Shown piece after piece: positions 1 through 4,621 of a DNA stretch of 7,307 nucleotides. The DNA comes from an uncultured Actinomycetes bacterium (GTDB lineage: Bacteria > Actinomycetota > Actinomycetes > Mycobacteriales > Mycobacteriaceae): the NCBI GenBank assembly GCA_903911165.1, contig CAIWCQ010000191.1, forward strand, positions 1 to 7,307, given 5' to 3'. A model generated the notes under the pieces. It ran no database searches. It had not been told where the DNA came from and saw only the letters and a list, made by a program, of their open reading frames with translations. Within the stretch, counting starts at the first letter, position 1; the number at the start of each line of letters is the position of its first letter. Made by a program: the position numbers and the translations under genes.

Positions 1-344
1 GTCCGGCGCTGTGGAGCCAGGACAGCAGGCCCGAGGGTTACTCCTGGATCGACGCCAACGACTCGGCCAGCAATGTGTTCAGCTTCCTGCGCTGGGGTGC
101 CGACGGCTCGGTGCTGGCCTGTGTCTTCAACTTCGCCGGATCCGAGCACGCCCACTACCGGCTCGGGTTGCCGCACGCCGGCACCTGGCGCGAGGTGCTC
201 AACAGCGACGCGACCGTCTACAACGGCTCAGGTATCGGCAACCTCGGCACCGTGCACGCAGTTGAGGACCCGTGGCACGGCCGGCCGGCCTCGGCCCGGC
301 TGGTACTGCCGCCGACGTCGGCGGTCTGGCTGGAGCCCTGCTGA
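1..344 (+). CDS. glgB: 1,4-alpha-glucan branching enzyme GlgB, C-terminal part (5' truncated by window)
   Basis: GlgB moves segments of alpha-1,4-glucan chains to make alpha-1,6 branches in glycogen and capsular glucan in the cytoplasm. Only about the last 113 codons are present. The reading frame is open from base 3 and ends at TGA 342-344. The visible part is the end of the catalytic barrel followed by the C-terminal all-beta domain of GH13 branching enzymes. It begins with PALWSQD and [10 protein letters not shown], then SFLRW, and ends with a beta-rich stretch closing on SAVWLEPC. The WIDAND segment followed by FLR is characteristic of branching enzymes. The catalytic Asp/Glu residues lie upstream of the window and cannot be checked. 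Its stop lies 23 bp from the stop of the convergent cnoX-like gene. In M. tuberculosis glgB (Rv1326c) is likewise close to the Rv1324 homologue, but with a PE_PGRS gene between them that is absent here. Confidence 0.93.
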   Translation, partial: PALWSQDSRPEGYSWIDANDSASNVFSFLRWGADGSVLACVFNFAGSEHAHYRLGLPHAGTWREVLNSDATVYNGSGIGNLGTVHAVEDPWHGRPASARLVLPPTSAVWLEPC

Positions 345-367
345 ACCTCGGGTGAACGCCCGCGAGC

Positions 368-1261
368 TCAGTACAGCGCGTTGGCCAGGCCGCGGCGCCC
401 GGCAACCACTTCGGGATCAGCGGGGTCGAAAAGTTCGAACAACTCGACCAGACGCGTGCGCACCCGGATGCGCTCGTCGCCGGAGGTGCGCTTGATCAAC
501 CCGATCAACCGGCTAAACGCACCGGCGACATCCTGAGCGAGGATCTGCGCGTCGGCGGCGGCGAGGGCCGCATCGATGTCGTCCGGCGCTGCGCCGGCGA
601 CCGCAACCGAATCCGGCGCCACACCGGAGGCCCGCTGCAGGAAAGCAATCTGGCGCAGCGCGCCCCTGGCCTCGGAGTGGTTCGGATCGCCATCAAGGAT
701 CGCCTGATACGCCGTCGACGCGGCGTCGAAGTCACCGCCGTCGAGCAATTGCCGGGCCGCGTCCAGTGCCGGGTCGGCGGGTTGCTCCGCGGGTCCGGCC
801 TCGCCGCCAAGTTTTCCCGCGGTCGCGGCGAGCAGGGAGTCGACCCAGCGCCGCAGGTGATCGGGTGGCTGCGCACCTTCGAAGCTCGCCAACGGCTGCC
901 CGCCGGCCAGTGCCACCACCGTCGGCACCGCCTCGACACCGAACATCGAGGCCACCCGCGGCGCAGTGTCGACGTTGACCGTCGCCAGCGACCACTTGCC
1001 GCCATCGGCAGCGCACAGCGCCGACAATGCATCGGCGAGTTGAATGCAGACGTCGCTGCGCGGCGACCACAGCAGAACCACGACCGGGACCTCCCCGGAG
1101 CGCAGGAGAACCTCGGCTTCGAAGTTGGCTTCGGTCACCTCTACGGCACCGGGGATACCACCCGCGGCGCCACCCGCCGAACCCTGCGCAGGCTGCTTGA
1201 GACCGGAAAGGTCGACCGCCCCGGTCATCACCGGCGACGTTCTCGGACGAGGACGAGTCAC
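368..1261 (-). CDS. Thioredoxin-like/TPR protein of the CnoX (YbbN) type, Rv1324 homologue
   Basis: This is a cytoplasmic protein with an N-terminal thioredoxin fold and a C-terminal TPR-like helical half, the architecture of E. coli CnoX/YbbN, a holdase that protects clients during oxidative stress and passes them to chaperonins. That role is inferred from the family. Counting from the GTG start, a low-complexity Ala/Gly leader is followed by the thioredoxin domain at about residues 42-145. It carries LLWSPRSDVC, where the usual CGPC is SDVC (S69, C72), and the cis-proline segment AVPTVV. Helical repeats follow at about 165-205 and 230-280, with a conserved-looking tail ending ANALY. Start choice: TTG 1267 and GTG 1261 are both in frame, and ATG 1228 is a third option. 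I prefer GTG 1261 because the resulting MTRPRP-type N-terminus is what I recall for the M. tuberculosis protein. No strong Shine-Dalgarno sequence is visible. It diverges from the secreted-protein gene across an 89-bp gap. Confidence 0.88.
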   Translation of the reverse strand: MTRPRPRTSPVMTGAVDLSGLKQPAQGSAGGAAGGIPGAVEVTEANFEAEVLLRSGEVPVVVLLWSPRSDVCIQLADALSALCAADGGKWSLATVNVDTAPRVASMFGVEAVPTVVALAGGQPLASFEGAQPPDHLRRWVDSLLAATAGKLGGEAGPAEQPADPALDAARQLLDGGDFDAASTAYQAILDGDPNHSEARGALRQIAFLQRASGVAPDSVAVAGAAPDDIDAALAAADAQILAQDVAGAFSRLIGLIKRTSGDERIRVRTRLVELFELFDPADPEVVAGRRGLANALY

Positions 1262-1310
1262 GGCCAAGAGTCTGTCATGTCGGCGCCGCGCGGTGCCCGC
1301 CGCGTCGCGG

Positions 1311-1316
1311 TAGGAT
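1311..1316 (+). promoter_or_regulatory. Candidate SigA-type -10 element for the secreted GPV protein gene
   Basis: TAGGAT fits the mycobacterial -10 consensus TANNNT. It would place the transcript start near 1323, leaving a leader of about 28 nt that contains the GGAG ribosome-binding site at 1342-1345. No convincing -35 hexamer lies 17 bp upstream, which is common in mycobacteria. The element sits in the divergent gap shared with the cnoX-like gene. Prediction only. Confidence 0.45.
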
Positions 1317-1350
1317 GACGTTCACTTGAGGCAATCGAAACGGAGCAATG

Positions 1351-1770
1351 ATGGCCAGGTTCGCAGCGACACTGCTGGCGGCAATAGCGGCAGCAGGTTC
1401 GATCGTCACGGCATCGGCGGCCCAAGCCGACGTCCGGGATCCATTTGACCCCTACGGCGTCGGCGGCTACGGCGGAATCGGCAGTCCACTCGGCCCCGTC
1501 GCGGGTCCGGTGGGCCCGGTGGGCGTCGGGGGCGTCGGCCCTGTCCTCGGCCCGGTCGGCCCGGTGGGCGTCGGTGGCGTCGTCGGCCCTGTCGGGGTTG
1601 ATCCCGTCGTGGACGCCGCCGTTCGTTACGCCATTCCCTACGGCTACCCGTTGGGGCCCGCGTTCCCCGGTGAGCTTCCGTGCTTCACCCCCGCCGGGCA
1701 GCCTTACTACACCCCGTACCTGGAGCCCTGCCTGTGCTTCGCCCCCACCGGGGACGTCATTCCCTGCTGA
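1351..1770 (+). CDS. Small secreted Gly-Pro-Val-rich protein of unknown function
   Basis: I do not recognise a characterised family. The product is 139 aa from ATG 1351. The adjacent ATG 1348 is possible, but the GGAG at 1342-1345 is only 2 nt from it and 5 nt from ATG 1351. The N-terminus is a clear Sec signal peptide: a charged start (MAR), a hydrophobic Ala-rich core, and an AQA site before DVRD, with cleavage expected after about residue 26. The mature protein has a Tyr/Gly segment, then an imperfect tandem repeat of GPVGPVGVGG units at about residues 52-83. A Pro/Tyr-rich C-terminal part follows, with four cysteines at 111, 127, 129 and 139, the last being the C-terminal residue. No lipobox or transmembrane segment follows the signal, so export to the envelope or medium is inferred. 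Its own promoter is likely, since both neighbours are on the other strand. It is not a PE or PPE protein because it lacks their N-terminal domains. Function unknown. Confidence 0.8.
   Translation: MARFAATLLAAIAAAGSIVTASAAQADVRDPFDPYGVGGYGGIGSPLGPVAGPVGPVGVGGVGPVLGPVGPVGVGGVVGPVGVDPVVDAAVRYAIPYGYPLGPAFPGELPCFTPAGQPYYTPYLEPCLCFAPTGDVIPC
1504..1596 (+). repeat. Imperfect tandem duplication inside the secreted-protein gene
   Basis: Two adjacent units, 1504-1548 (45 bp) and 1549-1596 (48 bp), align with 39 of 45 identical bases plus one 3-bp insertion (GTC) in the second unit. Each begins with a GGNCCGGT-type GPV codon block and contains GGGCGTCGG. The length difference keeps the reading frame and yields the two GPVGPVGVGG blocks of the protein. 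Such a repeat is a likely site of length variation between strains, although this is inference. Confidence 0.75.
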
Positions 1771-1790
1771 TCGGGCAACGGGGCTGATCG

Positions 1791-1809
1791 GGCTACCGGC
1801 CCGGTAGTC
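1791..1809. terminator. Inverted repeat between convergent genes, possible terminator
   Basis: CTACCG at 1793-1798 pairs with CGGTAG at 1802-1807 around a 3-base loop. A G-T wobble and one further G-C pair extend the stem to about 8 bp. It lies 20 bp after the stop of the secreted-protein gene and about 70 bp beyond the fadA4 stop. There is no T-tract on either strand, so intrinsic termination would be of the tract-less kind proposed for mycobacteria. It could equally be a chance palindrome. Confidence 0.3.
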
Positions 1810-1877
1810 GGTATGACGAACGTCACACAGCGACAGTTTCGGGATGCCAGCAAACTTCCGGTGCTCGCGCGCAGCGG

Positions 1878-3059
1878 CTAACCGGTGCGCAAGATCAGCG
1901 CGTCGCCCTGGCCCCCGGCCCCGCACAGTGCGGCCACCGCGTAGCCGGAACCGCGACGGGAGAGTTCCAGCGCCGCATGGAGGGTAATGCGAGCGCCGGA
2001 CATCCCGATCGGGTGGCCCATCGCGATCGCACCGCCGCTGCGATTGACCCTCTCCGGGTCGACGCCGAGTTCGCGTGTCGAGGCCAATGCGACGGCCGCG
2101 AAGGCCTCGTTGATCTCGATCACGTCCAGCTGATCGGCCGAGATGCCCTCCCGCGCGATCGCCTTTTTGATGGCGTTGGCAGGCTGTGACTGCAGGGTGG
2201 AGTCCGGCCCGGCCACCACGCCGTGCGCGCCGATCTCGCACAGCCATGTCAGGCCGAGGCCTTGAGCCTTTGCCTTGCTCATCACCACGACGGCGCAGCC
2301 TCCGTCGGAGATCTGCGACGCAGAGCCTGCGGTAATGGTCCCGTCGCTGCGGAACGCGGGTTTGAGAGCGGCCAGCGACTCAGCGGTGGTGTTGGCCCGA
2401 ATGCCCTCATCCTCGCCGAAGGTGATCGGATCACCTTTGCGCTGTGGGATTTTCACCGCCACGACCTCGTCGACGAACACGCCGTCCTTCCACGCCGCAG
2501 CCGCCTTGCGGTGCGATGCGGCGGCAAGCTCATCCTGCTCGAGGCGGGTGAAGCGGTCGACGTCGTTGCGCAGTTCGGTCAGCGCACCCATCGGCTGGTC
2601 GGTGAACACGTCGTGCAGCCCGTCGTAGGCCATGTGGTCGAGCATCACCACATCGCCGTACTTGTGGCCGGCCCTGCTGTCCATCAGAAGATGTGGGGCG
2701 CGGGACATGGACTCCTGACCGCCGGCGACGACGACGTCGAACTCGCCGGCCCGGATGAGTTGATCCGCCAGTGCGATGGAGTCGATGCCGGACAAACACA
2801 TCTTGTTGATGGTCAGCGCGGGCACGTCCCAGCCGATCCCGGCGGCCACCGCCGCCTGTCGGGCCGGCATCTGCCCCGCGCCAGCGGTCAGTACCTGTCC
2901 CATGATCACGTACTCGACCATCGACGCCGGCACACCCGCCTTCTCCAGTGCCGCGCGGATGGCGACGGCACCCAGATCGCTTCCGGAGAAATCCTTGAGC
3001 GACCCCATCAACCGGCCGATAGGGGTCCGCGCTCCAGCAACGATCACCGAGGTCGTCAT
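1878..3059 (-). CDS. fadA4: Acetyl-CoA acetyltransferase (thiolase), FadA4 type
   Basis: This thiolase-family enzyme would condense two acetyl-CoA to acetoacetyl-CoA, or cleave acetoacetyl-CoA in the reverse direction, in the cytoplasm. It is 393 aa, the usual length for biosynthetic-type thiolases. All family landmarks are present: the nucleophilic Cys88 in [17 protein letters not shown] (113-119), NEAF at 317-320, His349 in [11 protein letters not shown], and the acid/base Cys379 in CGAGGQG near the C-terminus. The start ATG at 3057-3059 is well supported by GGAGG five bases upstream. It is divergent from the methylmalonyl-CoA epimerase gene with an 82-bp gap, the same pairing as Rv1323/Rv1322A in M. 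tuberculosis. The neighbourhood suggests a role in short-chain acyl-CoA metabolism. The precise substrate range (acetoacetyl-CoA or longer 3-ketoacyl-CoA) cannot be settled from sequence. It converges on the secreted-protein gene. Confidence 0.94.
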   Translation of the reverse strand: MTTSVIVAGARTPIGRLMGSLKDFSGSDLGAVAIRAALEKAGVPASMVEYVIMGQVLTAGAGQMPARQAAVAAGIGWDVPALTINKMCLSGIDSIALADQLIRAGEFDVVVAGGQESMSRAPHLLMDSRAGHKYGDVVMLDHMAYDGLHDVFTDQPMGALTELRNDVDRFTRLEQDELAAASHRKAAAAWKDGVFVDEVVAVKIPQRKGDPITFGEDEGIRANTTAESLAALKPAFRSDGTITAGSASQISDGGCAVVVMSKAKAQGLGLTWLCEIGAHGVVAGPDSTLQSQPANAIKKAIAREGISADQLDVIEINEAFAAVALASTRELGVDPERVNRSGGAIAMGHPIGMSGARITLHAALELSRRGSGYAVAALCGAGGQGDALILRTG

Positions 3060-3064
3060 TTGTG

Positions 3065-3069
3065 CCTCC
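3065..3069 (-). promoter_or_regulatory. Ribosome-binding site of fadA4
   Basis: On the minus strand this reads GGAGG, with a 5-base spacer (CACAA) before the ATG. It is a near-ideal Shine-Dalgarno sequence and fixes the fadA4 start. It contrasts with the divergent epimerase gene, which has none. Confidence 0.8.
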
Positions 3070-3125
3070 GGGGCGGTTGGTTGCGGGCCGATCTCGCCGA
3101 CCCGCTACTGGCGTTTGCGGCCCTC

Positions 3126-3131
3126 AGGTTA
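3126..3131 (-). promoter_or_regulatory. Candidate -10 element for fadA4
   Basis: On the minus strand this reads TAACCT, fitting TANNNT. It predicts a transcript start near 3119 and a leader of about 60 nt carrying the GGAGG site. It overlaps by two bases the candidate -10 of the divergent epimerase gene. No clear -35 is seen. Prediction only. Confidence 0.35.
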
Positions 3132-3135
3132 CCGT
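3130..3135 (+). promoter_or_regulatory. Candidate -10 element for a leaderless epimerase transcript
   Basis: TACCGT fits TANNNT. With the hexamer occupying -12 to -7, +1 falls exactly on the A of the ATG at 3142. No Shine-Dalgarno sequence precedes the ATG, which agrees with a leaderless mRNA, a frequent arrangement in mycobacteria. Prediction only. Confidence 0.5.
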
Positions 3136-3141
3136 TGAAAC

Positions 3142-3609
3142 ATGACTACCGAGCACCTAGATGCCCGCCCGTTGCTGGCGAGCGCGCTGGTGACCGCGAT
3201 CGACCACGTCGGCGTCGCGGTGCCGGACCTCGACAAGGCCGTCGCGTGGTACCACGACTTCCTCGGGATGATCGTGGTGCATGAAGAGGTTAACGCCGAC
3301 CAGGGCGTCCGCGAGGCGATGCTCGCGGTTCGCGGGGCACCGGCCGGCAGTTCGCAGATTCAGTTGATGGCGCCCCTCGACGACACCTGCACGATCGCCA
3401 AGTTCCTCGACAAGCGCGGCCCGGGTATCCAGCAGTTGGCCTGCCGGGTCAGCGATATCGACGCCCTTTCCGCGAGCCTCCGCGACAAAGGCATTCGGCT
3501 GCTCTACGACGAGCCGCGGCGCGGGACGGCGAACTCCCGAATCAACTTCATCCATCCCAAGGACGCCGGTGGCGTGCTGGTGGAACTTGTGGAGCCGGCC
3601 CAGCACTAG
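3142..3609 (+). CDS. mce: Methylmalonyl-CoA epimerase (VOC superfamily)
   Basis: The enzyme interconverts (2S)- and (2R)-methylmalonyl-CoA, linking propionyl-CoA carboxylase to methylmalonyl-CoA mutase and supplying methyl-branched lipid precursors. It is 155 aa with the paired beta-alpha-beta-beta-beta modules of the vicinal-oxygen-chelate fold. Visible landmarks are IDHVGVAVPDLDKAVAWY with metal-ligand His22, LGM..VHEEV with Glu48, SQIQLMAPL with Gln74, RINFIHPK, and the final GGVLVELVEP with Glu148. The segment usually reading G-[IL]-H-H is GIQQLACRV here, so the expected metal His is Gln98 (see findings). The N-terminus MTTEHLDARP is as I recall it for Rv1322A, supporting this start. Start and promoter geometry predict a leaderless mRNA. 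It is divergent from fadA4 and ends only 3 bp from the stop of the convergent small zinc-binding-like gene. The gene symbol is the generic one for this activity. Confidence 0.9.
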   Translation: MTTEHLDARPLLASALVTAIDHVGVAVPDLDKAVAWYHDFLGMIVVHEEVNADQGVREAMLAVRGAPAGSSQIQLMAPLDDTCTIAKFLDKRGPGIQQLACRVSDIDALSASLRDKGIRLLYDEPRRGTANSRINFIHPKDAGGVLVELVEPAQH

Positions 3610-3612
3610 GCC

Positions 3613-3906
3613 TCAGGACCACTTGCGGGTGGGTCGGCGATTGGCCCGATTAGCCCAGCATGCAGTGTGCCAATGCCTGCGGTCATCGCCGTCGGGATCG
3701 TCGATTCGCACCACCACCACGTGCGCCGTGCCGGGCCGGATCTCATGGTCACAGCCCGGGCAGCGGTAGGTCTTAGTTGCCCGCGCACCCGGCACCGGAC
3801 GGACTTCATACTCGTGGCCATCCGCGCCTGCTTCCACCCGACGCGGCGACGGTATCGGTGGCGGCCCGGCCCCCGGCCGCCGTTCTGATCGTCGCCGGGG
3901 TGCCAT
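3613..3906 (-). CDS. Small Cys/His-rich (zinc-ribbon-like) protein, Rv1322 homologue, coupled to nucS
   Basis: This is a 97-aa protein of unknown function conserved beside nucS, equivalent to Rv1322. It starts with a basic, Pro-rich stretch ([12 protein letters not shown]), followed by RRVEAGADG and YEVRPVPG. A compact Cys/His region comes next: C49-P-G-C52-D-H54, His62, then HWH (78-80) and C83 in HTACW. The C49/C52 knuckle with H78 or H80 and C83 looks like a four-ligand zinc site, which is inferred from spacing. The end is basic (NRANRRPTRKWS). The ATG at 3904-3906 overlaps the nucS TAA at 3906-3908 as TAATG, so translation is very probably coupled and the two share a transcript. The frame stays open upstream to 4161, but that part is a shadow of nucS. 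Some databases label relatives ATP/GTP-binding protein, but I see no P-loop. The stop is 3 bp from the epimerase stop. Confidence 0.85.
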   Translation of the reverse strand: MAPRRRSERRPGAGPPPIPSPRRVEAGADGHEYEVRPVPGARATKTYRCPGCDHEIRPGTAHVVVVRIDDPDGDDRRHWHTACWANRANRRPTRKWS

Positions 3907-4577
3907 TAGAACAGCCGGAATTCGTCGCTGTCCAAACCACGCATCACGTCGTAATCCAATGTCAGACAACGGATCCCGCGATCGGCCGCGAGGGTGCGAG
4001 CTTGCGGCTTGATCTGCTGGGCGGCGAATACGCCGGCGACGGGCGCCAACAGGGTGTCCCGGTTCAGCAACTCGAGATAGCGGGTCAGCTGCTCGACTCC
4101 GTCGATCTCGCCGCGGCGTTTGATCTCGACTGCCACCGAGTGGCCTTGCGCATCGCGGCACAGGATGTCCACCGGACCAATCGCGGTCATGTACTCGCGC
4201 CGGATCAGGGTGTAGCCCTCCCCCAGAAGGTCGATGTGTTCGGCCAACAGTTCCTGCAGGTGAGCCTCGACGCCGTCCTTGACCAAACCCGGGTCGATGC
4301 CCAACTCATGGCTGGAGTCATGCTCGATCTCCTCGATCGTGATCCGCAGTTGTTCCCCCGACTTGTTTTCGACAACCCAGACCGACAACTCGTCCTCGGT
4401 GGCCTCGGTGAGTCGACACGGTGGACTCATCCAGTTCAGCGGCTTGTACGCCCGATCGTCGGCGTGGATGCTCACCGATCCGTCGGCCTTGATGAGCAGC
4501 AGCCGACGGGCCGAGGGCAGGTGAGCGGTGAGCCGGCCGAGGTAGTCCACCCTGCACTGGGCGATCACGAGTCGCAC
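3906..4577 (-). CDS. nucS: Mismatch-specific endonuclease NucS/EndoMS
   Basis: NucS (EndoMS) is the key enzyme of the non-canonical mismatch repair used by actinobacteria and some archaea that lack MutS/MutL. It cuts both strands at certain mismatches. The protein is 223 aa from GTG 4577. The N-terminal DNA-binding half includes [14 protein letters not shown], in the region that recognises flipped bases. The C-terminal nuclease domain has Asp137 in GPVD, Glu151 and Lys153 in VEIKRR, and [10 protein letters not shown] downstream, so the catalytic set is intact. The last residues (SDEFRLF) resemble the C-terminal motif implicated in beta-clamp contact. Start choice: an in-frame TAA lies just upstream (4587-4589), leaving only TTG 4580 or GTG 4577. 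A -10-like TAAGCT is spaced so that +1 falls on the GTG, and there is no Shine-Dalgarno sequence, so I chose GTG. It is divergent from the cyclase gene and overlaps the downstream small gene. Confidence 0.95.
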   Translation of the reverse strand: MRLVIAQCRVDYLGRLTAHLPSARRLLLIKADGSVSIHADDRAYKPLNWMSPPCRLTEATEDELSVWVVENKSGEQLRITIEEIEHDSSHELGIDPGLVKDGVEAHLQELLAEHIDLLGEGYTLIRREYMTAIGPVDILCRDAQGHSVAVEIKRRGEIDGVEQLTRYLELLNRDTLLAPVAGVFAAQQIKPQARTLAADRGIRCLTLDYDVMRGLDSDEFRLF

Positions 4578-4583
4578 CAAAAC

Positions 4584-4589
4584 AGCTTA
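4584..4589 (-). promoter_or_regulatory. Candidate -10 element for a leaderless nucS transcript
   Basis: On the minus strand this reads TAAGCT, fitting TANNNT. If it occupies -12 to -7, +1 is position 4577, the G of the in-frame GTG. The TAA within it is also the last in-frame stop before nucS. No Shine-Dalgarno sequence is present. Prediction only. Confidence 0.55.
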
Positions 4590-4606
4590 GGTGGCCGCCG
4601 ACGAAT

Positions 4607-4612
4607 TAGGCT
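4607..4612 (+). promoter_or_regulatory. Candidate -10 element for the adenylate cyclase gene
   Basis: TAGGCT fits TANNNT and predicts a start near 4619, giving a leader of about 3 nt before ATG 4622. The cyclase start has no Shine-Dalgarno sequence, which agrees with a leaderless or nearly leaderless mRNA. It lies 17 bp from the divergent nucS -10 candidate. Prediction only. Confidence 0.4.
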
Positions 4613-4621
4613 GACGCCACC

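Noticed and set aside
347..366. Small hairpin between the convergent glgB and cnoX-like stops
   Set aside because: Only about four pairs (CGGG with CCCG) are solid, with a bulge beyond them and no T-tract. This is too weak to call a terminator.
677..1318. Plus-strand open frame of 213 codons opposite the CnoX-like gene
   Set aside because: Its composition is that of an antisense shadow, and the opposite strand encodes a coherent thioredoxin-TPR protein.
1351..1770. Secreted Gly-rich protein as a PE_PGRS member
   Set aside because: It lacks the roughly 110-residue PE domain and GGAGG-type repeats. It has a cleavable signal peptide and GPV repeats instead, and sits in a different gap from the M. 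tuberculosis PE_PGRS gene.
1258..2247. Long minus-strand open frame of 329 codons overlapping fadA4 and the secreted-protein gene
   Set aside because: It is Arg/Gly-rich nonsense typical of a high-GC shadow frame. It lies opposite a gene with a signal peptide and overlaps the end of a clear thiolase.
2223..3284. Plus-strand open frame of 353 codons opposite fadA4
   Set aside because: It is antisense to a well-supported thiolase and has no family motif. It also runs out of frame into the epimerase gene.
3907..4161. Upstream extension of the small zinc-like gene to a 182-codon frame
   Set aside because: The extension lies entirely within nucS in another frame and reads as Arg-rich shadow. The ATG overlapping the nucS stop gives the expected family N-terminus.
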